Source of the DNA: Gammaproteobacteria bacterium
GTDB taxonomy: Bacteria > Pseudomonadota > Gammaproteobacteria > Pseudomonadales > Balneatricaceae
Direction of reading: 5' to 3'
Length of the DNA stretch: 64,000 nucleotides
Assembly (NCBI GenBank): GCA_024230095.1
Contig: JAAERS010000271.1
Span: forward strand, 39,523-103,522
A program made the position numbers and the translations under genes. Positions within the stretch are counted from its first letter, which is position 1; every line of letters starts with the position of its first letter. The notes below the pieces were generated by a model. The model did no database searches. It was not told the origin of the DNA and was given only the letters and a program-made list of their open reading frames with translations. Of the stretch, positions 38,935 to 49,585 are shown piece by piece.

Positions 38935-39768
38935 TCAATATTCGATTAGTTCTATATGCAGTTGCGGGGCCATTACAGAACCATCTGAGTAAACCCATAA
39001 AGGTTCAGAAAAATGACTAATAGACACCTCGCCGTGAATTGTTTGAAATGTAAGGCCACGCCCGTAACTCATTAACCACCGCCGACCACCAGCTGGATTT
39101 AAGCCCGCATGCAGACCTTCGACATCCCATTTTAAATGGTGCGCAACATCCCAATATTCGTGTCCCGTTTCCACTTCAAAATCAAGCCAGCAGTGCATAT
39201 CATGGGTATGGCTGCGACTGGGATGAAACCAATAACCAGCCAAATATTGCACCTTGATACCCAAGCTGCGCGCAGCAGCAATAAGAAAGGTATTAATATC
39301 CACACAGGAGCCATTGGTGATGCCGCATAGGGGCGGCACCTGCGACTTGCCTTCGGTGAAACGCTGTTCTACATGGCCATAGGCAAACATATCAGCGGTT
39401 TTATGAATGAGCGTATACAACTGTTGTGACGGTTTTTCAGACTCATCAACCCAGGTGCTAACCTGCTCGACAAGAGCACCTGAAGCTTGGGTATGACGGT
39501 TCTCTTGCAAGTGCCAATAATCGTCGGCCATGACTGGCTTGAGCAAAGGTTCAAATTCATAACAAAGACTAATCGCTTGTTGATCTTCGGCTTTAGCCCA
39601 CTGAGCCCATAGGCTGGCATTATCAGCTTGTATCTCTTGTGCGACAGACAACCCTAAACTTGTGATCTGCTGGCACTGCCAGCCAATTCCAGCAGGTGGT
39701 TTAGGCCAAAGTAAAATAGCATCTGACTCACGAGGCCGACTATTAACCTTAACGTTTAAGCGAACCAT
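38935..39768 (-). CDS. Transglutaminase-like (papain-fold) protein
   Basis: A 277-residue protein with an N-terminal beta-rich domain (about 1-115) and a C-terminal transglutaminase core. The catalytic triad is Cys155 (NGSCVDINT), His192 (HDMHCWLDF) and Asp207 (YWDVAHHLK). In bacteria such cores are usually proteases or amidases rather than cross-linkers. ATG 39768 overlaps the arsR stop as TGATG (a GTG three bases earlier is possible). Its place between an ArsR repressor and an ArsP-type permease is unusual and gives no obvious role. Confidence 0.75.
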   Translation of the reverse strand: MVRLNVKVNSRPRESDAILLWPKPPAGIGWQCQQITSLGLSVAQEIQADNASLWAQWAKAEDQQAISLCYEFEPLLKPVMADDYWHLQENRHTQASGALVEQVSTWVDESEKPSQQLYTLIHKTADMFAYGHVEQRFTEGKSQVPPLCGITNGSCVDINTFLIAAARSLGIKVQYLAGYWFHPSRSHTHDMHCWLDFEVETGHEYWDVAHHLKWDVEGLHAGLNPAGGRRWLMSYGRGLTFQTIHGEVSISHFSEPLWVYSDGSVMAPQLHIELIEY

Positions 39769-40073
39769 CACTCACTCTCAATGCAACATTCATGGGTTAA
39801 AAAATCAACCAACAATTGAATGTGTGAGTAATTGGCTCGGCTAATAAGCTCACGCCCCTGTTTAGTCTGCTCCACTAACTGGCCAGCTACTAAGTGCTTT
39901 AAGTGATGGACCAAGGTCGACATGGGTATCTGCAAGCGTTGCTGAATAATTTGGGTACTTAAGCCCTGATCACCCGCACGCACTAAAAGTCTCAACACCT
40001 GCAAGCGGGCTGGGGCACCGGCAGCAGCAAAACCACTGGCAGCACTATCGATGGAAAGGAGTTCTGTATTCAT
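39768..40073 (-). CDS. ArsR-family metalloregulator
   Basis: A 101-residue winged-helix repressor. The ArsR start ARLQVLRLLVRAG, recognition helix PMSTLVHHLKHL and wing VEQTKQGRELISRANY are clear. Cys96 and Cys97 in HECC at the C-terminus form the likely sensing site, reminiscent of the C-terminal Cys pair in the Acidithiobacillus ArsR. It heads the arsR - transglutaminase - permease operon and probably represses it through the palindrome at 40078-40105. Confidence 0.85.
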   Translation of the reverse strand: MNTELLSIDSAASGFAAAGAPARLQVLRLLVRAGDQGLSTQIIQQRLQIPMSTLVHHLKHLVAGQLVEQTKQGRELISRANYSHIQLLVDFLTHECCIESE

Positions 40074-40077
40074 GCTT

Positions 40078-40105
40078 AAAACTATACAACTAGTTTTATA
40101 GTTTT
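40078..40105 (-). promoter_or_regulatory. Probable ArsR operator: 28-bp near-perfect palindrome
   Basis: AAAACTATA (40078-40086) and TATAGTTTT (40097-40105) flank a centre containing AACTAGTT (40088-40095). All share one centre at 40091.5, and only the pair 40087/40096 mismatches. It starts 5 bases before the arsR ATG, so bound repressor would block transcription or early elongation. Confidence 0.75.
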
Positions 40106-40279
40106 ACAAGATTATGATTAAATTATTCTACCTACGAGGTGTTTGAGGCGTTTTACTATTAAATACTGGAATTATGTTGCTAATTCTCTGCTGTTTGGTT
40201 GGCATGTGTTCCTAGCACCTAGACTGAGACCCGCCAACTAATGGCCGGTAGTGAGCCAGACCTTGCTATACCAATATAT

Positions 40280-40390
40280 TTACAAGTCCTTTGACCAGTG
40301 CCGAGCGTGATACAAACAGGCCCCACATAAGCCCATGATCATAATAATCGCGACTATATCAGCGCCATCAAATCCCCAAAATTCACTCAT
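40280..40390 (-). CDS. 36-residue single-helix membrane protein
   Basis: ATG 40390 to TAA 40280 encodes 36 residues: a short polar/acidic start (MSEFWGFDGAD), one hydrophobic helix (IVAIIMIMGLCGACLY) and a basic end (HARHWSKDL). AAGGGG lies 8 bases upstream as a ribosome-binding site. It follows the 40427 gene on the same strand. It looks like a genuine small membrane protein. The remaining stretch 40106-40279 holds nothing I recognise. Confidence 0.5.
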   Translation of the reverse strand: MSEFWGFDGADIVAIIMIMGLCGACLYHARHWSKDL

Positions 40391-40426
40391 TCTATTAACC
40401 CCTTTTTAAAATCACTTTACCATAAG

Positions 40427-40720
40427 CTACAGTAAGCCTGTTTCTAGCATACGCTGGCGGCCAAAGTCTGATAATTTCAGCTTTATCAGTACTTTATCTT
40501 TGCCGAAATACTCATCTTGGTCGAGTTTATCTTCTAACTCATCTAACAATGCTCCCGATAATAGATCTGTTAGGGTAGCACGAACTTCACCTGTCCAGTA
40601 GCTTCCGGTATAGTTGTAATATCCCAGTACAGCTTGTTTTACCTGATAGTCCCATAACCCTTCTGGATGTTCACTAAGCAACTGCAGGATAAAACCTTTC
40701 ATGTGTATTTTTTTAATCAT
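40427..40720 (-). CDS. Small helical protein of unknown function
   Basis: A 97-residue protein. The order helix (ILQLLSEHPEG), helix with a YW-rich turn (GYYNYTGSYWTGEVRATLTDLL) and C-terminal beta-like LIKLKLSDFGRQRM resembles a winged-helix domain. A DNA-binding role is a guess. ATG 40720 has GAGG 7 bases upstream; the longer start 40735 would overlap the DMT gene. It is just downstream of the DMT transporter and may be the tail of the trimethylamine operon. Confidence 0.5.
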   Translation of the reverse strand: MIKKIHMKGFILQLLSEHPEGLWDYQVKQAVLGYYNYTGSYWTGEVRATLTDLLSGALLDELEDKLDQDEYFGKDKVLIKLKLSDFGRQRMLETGLL

Positions 40721-40738
40721 TTCAAACCTCAGCAATAG

Positions 40739-41773
40739 CTATTTGCGACGGATTATTTCAAGCATCTCTGACCGTTCTGTGAACATCAGGACCCCGCCAA
40801 ATATCGTGAGCGATAGACCAATGAGGAAATACCAACTCGGTAAAGTAAAGGTAAAAATAGATAAGAATATTACGGCAAACACTCCGTAGAGTGCGCCAAT
40901 TGCCTGCCCCCTGCCCACACCGATAAGTGGAAATGACTTATACCAGGCAACATAGCAAAAACCAAAGCAAAATCCAGACAGTAAAATCCACACCATGGGC
41001 CAAAAGCTCAAGGTCGCCAACATCAAACCAATGACATCGTAGTCACTCCACATAATAAAAGCAGGCATAATTAGGCATACCCAATAGAAAACTTCACCAC
41101 TGAAACGCAAGGCAATGCCAACATCAGGGTCGCTGACGTCTAACGCTCGCCCAGCAATAGCCCCTTCGATACCCCACCCAAAAGCGGCCATAAGGCCACC
41201 CAAAAAGCCAAGCCAAGCACCATTTTCAAAGCCACCCATTTCTCCTAACAAACCATGAGCATAGACAGACATACCACCTATCAATATCAAAAAAATGCCA
41301 ACCGCGGCTCTTTTACTGATACGTTCTTGATACCAAATTCGAGCCAAGGTTGCGCCCACCACGGGGTACATTAAGGCGGCTATAGCTGCAAACAAAGGAC
41401 CCACATAGCCAATCGCCAAATAGGAACCAAATAATGCGCAAGGGCCGCCGAACAAAGCTGCCAGATAGAACCATTTAGAGATATTGTGCCGGTTCATCGT
41501 ACGGCTATATTCTCCAACTTTGCCTAGTGCCAACAACCAAACAAATAGGGCTATTAATACGCCAACGGCGCTAAAAGAAGTTATGATCGCGGCTGCCACT
41601 AAGAACTCAATAGTTCCGCCATTACCTAGGCTAACAAACGGCTCTTCATACCAAACAGCTGTACCTGGCACATACCATGCGCCCCATAACAAGGCGCACC
41701 ACATGGCCCAATAGAAGCCCCAGCGAACACTCTTACGGCGGTAATTTAAACGCGCCTGCTCTAGAGTTACCAT
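40739..41773 (-). CDS. DMT-superfamily (EamA-like) transporter
   Basis: A 344-residue membrane protein with about ten helices, including a duplicated EamA-like unit (YPVVGATLARIWYQERISKRAAVGIFL in the first half). It contains unusually long loops, so its closest group within DMT is unclear. AAGGA precedes the ATG. It is 18 bases after etfA and so belongs to the amine operon. It could move the methylated amine, its demethylated product or another intermediate across the inner membrane; direction is unknown. Confidence 0.8.
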   Translation of the reverse strand: MVTLEQARLNYRRKSVRWGFYWAMWCALLWGAWYVPGTAVWYEEPFVSLGNGGTIEFLVAAAIITSFSAVGVLIALFVWLLALGKVGEYSRTMNRHNISKWFYLAALFGGPCALFGSYLAIGYVGPLFAAIAALMYPVVGATLARIWYQERISKRAAVGIFLILIGGMSVYAHGLLGEMGGFENGAWLGFLGGLMAAFGWGIEGAIAGRALDVSDPDVGIALRFSGEVFYWVCLIMPAFIMWSDYDVIGLMLATLSFWPMVWILLSGFCFGFCYVAWYKSFPLIGVGRGQAIGALYGVFAVIFLSIFTFTLPSWYFLIGLSLTIFGGVLMFTERSEMLEIIRRK

Positions 41774-41791
41774 AATAATTTCCTTCTGCTA

Positions 41792-42754
41792 CTACTCAAA
41801 ATGGGTTTCCAGTTCTTCAGCTATATCAAAAATATCCGCCACCACGCCATAACGAGCAATGCTAAAAATGGAGGCCTCTGGATCCGTGTTCACCGCAATG
41901 ATATTCGCTACGTGCTTCATGCCAGCCATATGCTGAACAGACCCAGAAATGCCCATCGCTATATATACCTGACAGTTAGCAACAGTTTTACCGGATTGTC
42001 CTACCTGCCGGTATTTAGGCAACCAACCATTATCGGCAATAGGTCGAGAACAGCCCAACGTAAAGCCCATATTGTCAGCGAGCTCTGCGAACTGTTCTAC
42101 GTTATCTTCTTCGGCAATGCCACGACCAATAGACAACATCAATTCAGCTTGCGTAATATCAACCTCACCACCACCTTCGGGCTCAATATACTCTATATGT
42201 TTAGTACGCAGATCAACTGCCGGTGCTGCAAAATCAGATACCACTGGGTTGCCCGACTGCTCAATGACTTTAAAGGTGTTACCTCGAACAGTTAGCACCG
42301 TTGTGGCATAGGAAGGAAACTCTAGTTCTTGGTGTAGTTTTTCGGCGTAGGCTGCTCGGGTGGCTATTAGATTGCCGTCTTCGTATCTAATAGCAAACAC
42401 ATCGCTAGCAATACCATAGTTTCCCGTCGTCGCTAATGCTGGAATATAACCCCAAGCGTCAACACTATGTGGCGCTAGCACCAGCGAAGGCTGACGGTCA
42501 TTAATCAGACTCAAAGCCGCCGCCTCACTAAAGTCGGCCTGAAAATGCGCTACAGGAGACACTATTGTGATGACTTCATCTACACCTTCAAGTGACAATT
42601 GGCTGACAAACTCACTAGCGTTTGCGGCGATTATTGCCACTATGACAGTACTGTTATTACTGCTTTTTAATTCAACCGCGGCGCCAATACATTCTAGGCT
42701 TGAAGGCATAAGCTCGCCGCGTCTTTGTTCTGCAATGACTAATATGCTATTCAT
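41792..42754 (-). CDS. etfA: Electron transfer flavoprotein alpha subunit
   Basis: A 320-residue ETF alpha. The FAD domain shows SIGRGIAEEDNVEQF, CSRPIADNGWLPKYRQVGQSGK, YIAMGISGSVQHMAGMKH and AVNTDPEASIF, all family marks. The whole sequence follows, from memory, the Methylophilus W3A1 protein that accepts electrons from trimethylamine dehydrogenase, including a matching C-terminal VADIFDIAEEL. The start overlaps the etfB stop by one base (TAATG). It accepts one electron at a time from the dehydrogenase and passes it on to the membrane. Confidence 0.92.
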   Translation of the reverse strand: MNSILVIAEQRRGELMPSSLECIGAAVELKSSNNSTVIVAIIAANASEFVSQLSLEGVDEVITIVSPVAHFQADFSEAAALSLINDRQPSLVLAPHSVDAWGYIPALATTGNYGIASDVFAIRYEDGNLIATRAAYAEKLHQELEFPSYATTVLTVRGNTFKVIEQSGNPVVSDFAAPAVDLRTKHIEYIEPEGGGEVDITQAELMLSIGRGIAEEDNVEQFAELADNMGFTLGCSRPIADNGWLPKYRQVGQSGKTVANCQVYIAMGISGSVQHMAGMKHVANIIAVNTDPEASIFSIARYGVVADIFDIAEELETHFE

Positions 42755-43551
42755 TAGACGCCCCCCCGTAGCTGTTTCACAATGTCCGCTAGGCGCGCAG
42801 CCTGCTCGACCACGCTGCCTTCGATTAGCTCAGCTTGACCTTTGGCTGGCATGACCATGCGTCTAACGCGGCTTCGTGAACCTGCTATACCGACGTCACT
42901 ATCTTGCAAGCCCAAATCTGTGTGACTTAAAACCTCTATAGGTTTTGCCTTAGCCTGCTTAATGCCCCTTAAGGATGCATATCTAGGCTCGTTGATTCCT
43001 AGCTGAATGGTGAGCACAGCCGGACACTGCACCTCAATGCTCTCCTCCAAACCACCTTCGAGCTCTCGATTCACTTGAATGCAACTGGCATTGGGTGAGA
43101 TATTTACTTTGGAGACAACCGCTGCCTTTGCCCAATTTAGTTCTGCCGCCACACTGACTCCAGTCTGAGAATATCCGTGATCAGATGCCAATGTACCAGC
43201 AAAGACCATATCGGCTTGTTCACGTTGTGCCACTTTTGCTATAACCCGTGCTATAACAGCGGGGTCTGAATCTTGCAGAGATTCATGCCACACTCTGATG
43301 GCACGCTCTCCGCCTTTACCTAGGCATTTTAGAAGGCTATCACTAGCCTCTTCGGGCCCTACGGTCATAGGTACTATCTCTATTACATCACCATGTTGTT
43401 CTTGTAGTTGCAGTGCAGCTTCCCAAGCAAAATCGTCCCACTCATTAAGTTCGTAGTCCAGAAAATCGACATCCACATCCTTGCCGTCATCTCTAAGCTC
43501 AAAGTCTTCATCAAGTACTGCAACCTGCTTTACAGGCACCAAAATTTTCAT
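42754..43551 (-). CDS. etfB: Electron transfer flavoprotein beta subunit
   Basis: A 265-residue ETF beta. MKILVPVKQVAVLDEDFELRDDG, the NEWDDFAWEAAL segment and PRYASLRGIKQAKAKP are close to the W3A1 ETF beta. The last is the recognition loop, with a Leu that anchors ETF to its dehydrogenase partners. The start at ATG 43551 gives that family N-terminus. It is coupled to etfA, and the pair sits in the same operon as the dehydrogenase, as cognate partners would. Confidence 0.92.
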   Translation of the reverse strand: MKILVPVKQVAVLDEDFELRDDGKDVDVDFLDYELNEWDDFAWEAALQLQEQHGDVIEIVPMTVGPEEASDSLLKCLGKGGERAIRVWHESLQDSDPAVIARVIAKVAQREQADMVFAGTLASDHGYSQTGVSVAAELNWAKAAVVSKVNISPNASCIQVNRELEGGLEESIEVQCPAVLTIQLGINEPRYASLRGIKQAKAKPIEVLSHTDLGLQDSDVGIAGSRSRVRRMVMPAKGQAELIEGSVVEQAARLADIVKQLRGGV

Positions 43552-43576
43552 GCTTGATTCCTCTGTTGGTGTGTTA

Positions 43577-44956
43577 TTACTCAAGGCCGGAGAGCCTAGT
43601 AACAACGTTAAATCTAACTTGAGCTTCGGGGTCATCTAACAGGTGCCACAAAGCTCTCTCGGGGAGCCTAGGATTAATACACAATTGTGCACGATTAAAG
43701 CCATAAGGGTCTTCAACCAAATTCATTAGTATTTCTGATGAGGTCACGGAATTATTAATAACGGCACGCCGTACGTCAGCACTCGTGTGTTGTGAGAGCC
43801 GTTGTAATAAAAGCTGAGGACAATGCAAATTGCTTGCTAATCCTGCTAACACGTCATCAGAGGTGTCATGAGATAACCTTTCAATAATGCTGATGCTTAT
43901 GTCTGAGCGATAAGCAACACCCGCCCGCACCCAAGCGTCCCTGTCCTGACTTAATTGTTCAAGCAGACTTAGGGAAGTAACGTCATTACGAGTGATCCCA
44001 CGACGCACTTGTGGCTCTGAATCAAGTGCAAGCGCCTTTAACACGACTGAACCTGTACTGGGATTACGAGCTACCCAACGCCTTACCCAGGCGTCCCTAT
44101 CTTTACTAAGATGTGCCAGTGTAGCAGTATCCAAACCTGCACAACGGGCGTATACACGCCTTACCCTATGGTGCTCATCCACTTCTCTATGGTCACTACG
44201 AATACTTGCATAACGCACCATGGCAGCTCGAACGGTATACTGCGTGTCGGCTAGTAATAGATGCTGTTGAGCCTTCGTTAAACTCGGATTTGCGGCTGTT
44301 TTACGCCGAATCAAAGGACTATCACTAGTCAAAGTTAAGCCACGTAACGACGCAGGCAGTTGACCATTAGTTGCCAAGTTTGCATGCAAAAATGGATCAT
44401 CAAAACGCTGCCATAAGTTGATCAATAACTCGCCATCAGCGTGTGGATTAAGGGCCAGACATTGGGCTTCAACAAGGCTCACGTTCTGTGCCAATTGACG
44501 CAACTGTGCAATACCCGTATTGGGGTTACGACACAAAGCATGGTGAATTTCAGGATGCTGCATAGGCAGTCTGGCTAGCAACTCAGTGCTCATGGTTGGA
44601 TGTCTCGCCAGACGGAGCTGCCGCTCGATAGGCGCCCTCACCATCAGTTTGCTTAATATCGGTAAGGGGGTAGCCAAGTTCATGGCTAATTTGTTTAGAC
44701 ACAATGTCTCATTATCCCTAACTAACCAAGACATTACCTCAAGCGGCGTAAATTGGGCCGCAGCTAATATACGGCGATAACGTTGGCGGCTAGCGAATAG
44801 CCTCTCAAGCATTAATACGGCGTTGCTATTAGACCCATAATACTGAACTAGTTTTGGGTACAAGGCCGCCGCTCCATAGATATCTTTCGACTCCAACACG
44901 TGCTGCTGCAATTCATCTAGGATGCAAGCTTGGGGGCGTATGGCAACTTTACACAT
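43577..44956 (-). CDS. Helical-repeat (LRV/HEAT-like) protein
   Basis: A 459-residue protein built from about fifteen units of roughly 24 residues. The repeat reads like LxxLSxDxDxxVRxxVAxNPxT, e.g. LAHLSKDRDAWVRRWVARNPST and LEQLSQDRDAWVRAGVAYRSD. This matches the leucine-rich-repeat-variant (LRV) pattern, a superhelix that binds proteins. The N-terminal FeS4 cysteine pattern of the Azotobacter LRV protein is not evident (only MCK and QACIL). AGGA precedes the ATG. It lies between the membrane reductase and etfB in one operon; I infer an assembly or docking role. Function unknown. Confidence 0.75.
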   Translation of the reverse strand: MCKVAIRPQACILDELQQHVLESKDIYGAAALYPKLVQYYGSNSNAVLMLERLFASRQRYRRILAAAQFTPLEVMSWLVRDNETLCLNKLAMNLATPLPILSKLMVRAPIERQLRLARHPTMSTELLARLPMQHPEIHHALCRNPNTGIAQLRQLAQNVSLVEAQCLALNPHADGELLINLWQRFDDPFLHANLATNGQLPASLRGLTLTSDSPLIRRKTAANPSLTKAQQHLLLADTQYTVRAAMVRYASIRSDHREVDEHHRVRRVYARCAGLDTATLAHLSKDRDAWVRRWVARNPSTGSVVLKALALDSEPQVRRGITRNDVTSLSLLEQLSQDRDAWVRAGVAYRSDISISIIERLSHDTSDDVLAGLASNLHCPQLLLQRLSQHTSADVRRAVINNSVTSSEILMNLVEDPYGFNRAQLCINPRLPERALWHLLDDPEAQVRFNVVTRLSGLE

Positions 44957-44967
44957 CAGTCCTGCAC

Positions 44968-47130
44968 CTACCCTTCACTAATTTCTGTGGGAGTTGTGGT
45001 ATCAGTTTCATTACTTTCTGACGATTCTAATTGCATACAAGAGGCAATCAGTTCAATGACCTCAATCACTTCCAATTTGTCGTCATTACCCGTTGATTTG
45101 ACTGCATCCTCAAACATGTTCATACATTTTGGACAGTTCACTACGAAGGCGTCGATAGCTTCTATTTGGGCCGCTTCCTGCATACGTAATTCAGCTGGCT
45201 TATCCATATCGAGTGGGTCTGGAGTCCAAATTCGGCCTCCACCTGCGCCACAGCAGAATGAATTATCTTGATTACGTGGCATTTCAACGACTTCTACACC
45301 AATTTTTTTCAATACTTGGCGTGGAGCTTCGTATTCTTTATTTAAACGACCCAAGTGACAAGAGTCATGGTAAGTCACTTTGCGATTTGCTTGACGGATG
45401 AGAGGAATCATGCCGTCAGTTAACATTTGTTCTACCAATTGTGTTGCATGAATGACATCATAATTTCCACCAAAATCTGGATACTCATTTTTTAACGTGT
45501 TAAATGAGTGCGGGTCGGTGGTCACGATGCGCTCAAATTCACAAGCTGCCAATTTTGCTATGTTAGTCTCGGCCAGGTGCTCAAATAGGCCCTCCTCCCC
45601 CACCCTGCGTACATCGTTACCAGCCGTCATTTCAGCTTCATACAGAATGCCAAAATTGATACCACTGGCCTGCAGTATACGAGCAAAACTTTGTGCAACT
45701 TTTTGGTAGCGAGGATCAAACGATGCGTAGTCTCCTACAAACCATAATAGGTCCACCGCTTCTTTACGTGCATCTTTGATAGTGAAATCGAGCTTTTTGG
45801 TCCAGGCGGCTCTTTTGCGTTTATTTTCACCAATGGAGTTGCCCTTTTTCTGTACATTTTGCAAGGCTGTTTGCACCGCCGCATCCATCTCTCCGTCTTC
45901 AACTAGAGCACGACGCATTTCCACGATCATCGGCACATGTTCAATGCCAACCGGACAAATTTCGACACACGCAGAACAAGTGCGGCAAGACCACAGTGTC
46001 TCGGAACGAATCTGGTTAACCCCATCACCAACGGCTTTTAAATCATCCACCATTGGAATTTTGCGTCCTTGCAAGGTGTTATTAGATAACTCACGAAGAG
46101 TCAATACCATATCGCGAGGAGATAAAGGAAAACCACTGGCATTCGCGGGACAGGCCTCATGGCAACGGCCACATTTAGTGCAAGCGTCTGTGTGTAATAA
46201 TTGTTTCCAGTTAAAGTCAGTAATCGAGCGAACCCCAATTGTTTCGGCATCAGGGTCTGTTAACGGTAATCGAGCAGTTGGCTGAGCATTACGTAAGGAC
46301 AGAGATGCGATAGCGGTAAACATGTGTTTAGCTTTGGTAAAAGGCAATAATGCAATAAACAAGAATGCTATGAGGCCGTGGAACCACCACAAATAATATC
46401 TTAGCTCCCCAGCCCCTTGAGCGGATAACCCAAAGTCATGCATAAGCAAAGCCACACTGGTTCCTATGGGCGACCACCAACGATAATCCCATACCAAATG
46501 GTCAGTTTGAAGCCAAACTAGGCGGCTTGCTTCTAGCACATAGCCGGTTACTATGATGATGATCAGATTCCACAAAAACAGCCAGTCTTCCAGCCGGTAC
46601 CAACTACGATCATAATCCGGTTCAGCGGTTTGTCTGTCGGGACGGTGATAATCCAGTTTGGGCAATGCTAACCACTTGCGGCGATACATCATATATACCA
46701 AACCCACTCCCACTCCCACACCCGCCAAATCCATCAACAATGAAAACCAAAGATAGAAATCACCGTACCAAAAAGTCCAGCCAGCAATAGGTTTGAGAAT
46801 GTCGTACTCAAGAGTGATGGTAGCGGTACCTACAAATAGTGTAGCAAAGCAAAAGAAAATGGCGGCATGCATAATACCGGCACTAGTATCACGTCGCCTA
46901 AGCGTTCGATGGCTGACAATATCTCGCAACATCAAACCAATTCGCTGCTGCATTTGCTTGAGGCTGATGGGTTGGCCACGCCAATATTTACGTACTTGGA
47001 TGTAGCAGCCATAAACAAACATGGCCATTGCTGCTACTGCAGATATATAAAACACGACCATCATCCACAGAGGGAAATCCTGAAACAAGATACGAGTTAT
47101 TGCTTGCGGATCGTGCGCTGGGTTTATCAT
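44968..47130 (-). CDS. Membrane heme b / Fe-S quinone reductase (DgcB/EMO-like)
   Basis: A 720-residue protein. The N-terminal third has about five membrane helices with histidines suited to b heme (NarI-like). Two 4Fe-4S motifs follow, CTKCGRCHEACP and CRTCSACVEICP. The C-terminal part has one CCG domain with CHLG, CCGAGGG and CPKC; an expected first CCG copy lacks its cysteines. This architecture is that of DgcB and of the ETF:(methyl)menaquinone oxidoreductases. It would take electrons from the ETF and deliver them to the quinone pool instead of a classical ETF-QO. ATG 47130 has GGAG 9 bases upstream. Confidence 0.85.
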   Translation of the reverse strand: MINPAHDPQAITRILFQDFPLWMMVVFYISAVAAMAMFVYGCYIQVRKYWRGQPISLKQMQQRIGLMLRDIVSHRTLRRRDTSAGIMHAAIFFCFATLFVGTATITLEYDILKPIAGWTFWYGDFYLWFSLLMDLAGVGVGVGLVYMMYRRKWLALPKLDYHRPDRQTAEPDYDRSWYRLEDWLFLWNLIIIIVTGYVLEASRLVWLQTDHLVWDYRWWSPIGTSVALLMHDFGLSAQGAGELRYYLWWFHGLIAFLFIALLPFTKAKHMFTAIASLSLRNAQPTARLPLTDPDAETIGVRSITDFNWKQLLHTDACTKCGRCHEACPANASGFPLSPRDMVLTLRELSNNTLQGRKIPMVDDLKAVGDGVNQIRSETLWSCRTCSACVEICPVGIEHVPMIVEMRRALVEDGEMDAAVQTALQNVQKKGNSIGENKRKRAAWTKKLDFTIKDARKEAVDLLWFVGDYASFDPRYQKVAQSFARILQASGINFGILYEAEMTAGNDVRRVGEEGLFEHLAETNIAKLAACEFERIVTTDPHSFNTLKNEYPDFGGNYDVIHATQLVEQMLTDGMIPLIRQANRKVTYHDSCHLGRLNKEYEAPRQVLKKIGVEVVEMPRNQDNSFCCGAGGGRIWTPDPLDMDKPAELRMQEAAQIEAIDAFVVNCPKCMNMFEDAVKSTGNDDKLEVIEVIELIASCMQLESSESNETDTTTPTEISEG

Positions 47131-47274
47131 GGCTTTCAACTCCAAATTCGAGATAACCTTGTGTGCAACGTTGTTGAATAATTGACGTCAGACAACCTGC
47201 TAGGACCATACGAAACTAGTCCGTCGTATAGGCAAGCCTTGCTTGAATGAAATAGGTTTATGAATCAAAAAGTT

Positions 47275-47297
47275 AGGGCGACCCATTGCATCGCCCT
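47275..47297 (-). terminator. Hairpin just after the trimethylamine dehydrogenase gene
   Basis: AGGGCGA and TCGCCCT form a perfect 7-bp stem around 9 bases, 7 bases beyond the tmd stop. On the minus strand it is followed by AACTTTTTG. It looks like a weak intrinsic terminator or an mRNA end-protecting structure inside the operon. It would give more tmd than downstream transcript. The rest of 47146-47304 holds nothing else. Confidence 0.55.
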
Positions 47298-47304
47298 CTC
47301 TTCA

Positions 47305-49554
<2,250 letters not shown>

Positions 49555-49585
49555 TTAGGGCGACCTAGCACCCATGATTGAAGAG

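Noticed and set aside
41801-42295. 164-residue plus-strand frame opposite etfA
   Set aside because: Antisense to a strongly supported ETF gene.
45776-46285. 169-residue plus-strand frame opposite the Fe-S reductase
   Set aside because: Antisense to conserved Fe-S motifs; composition not protein-like.
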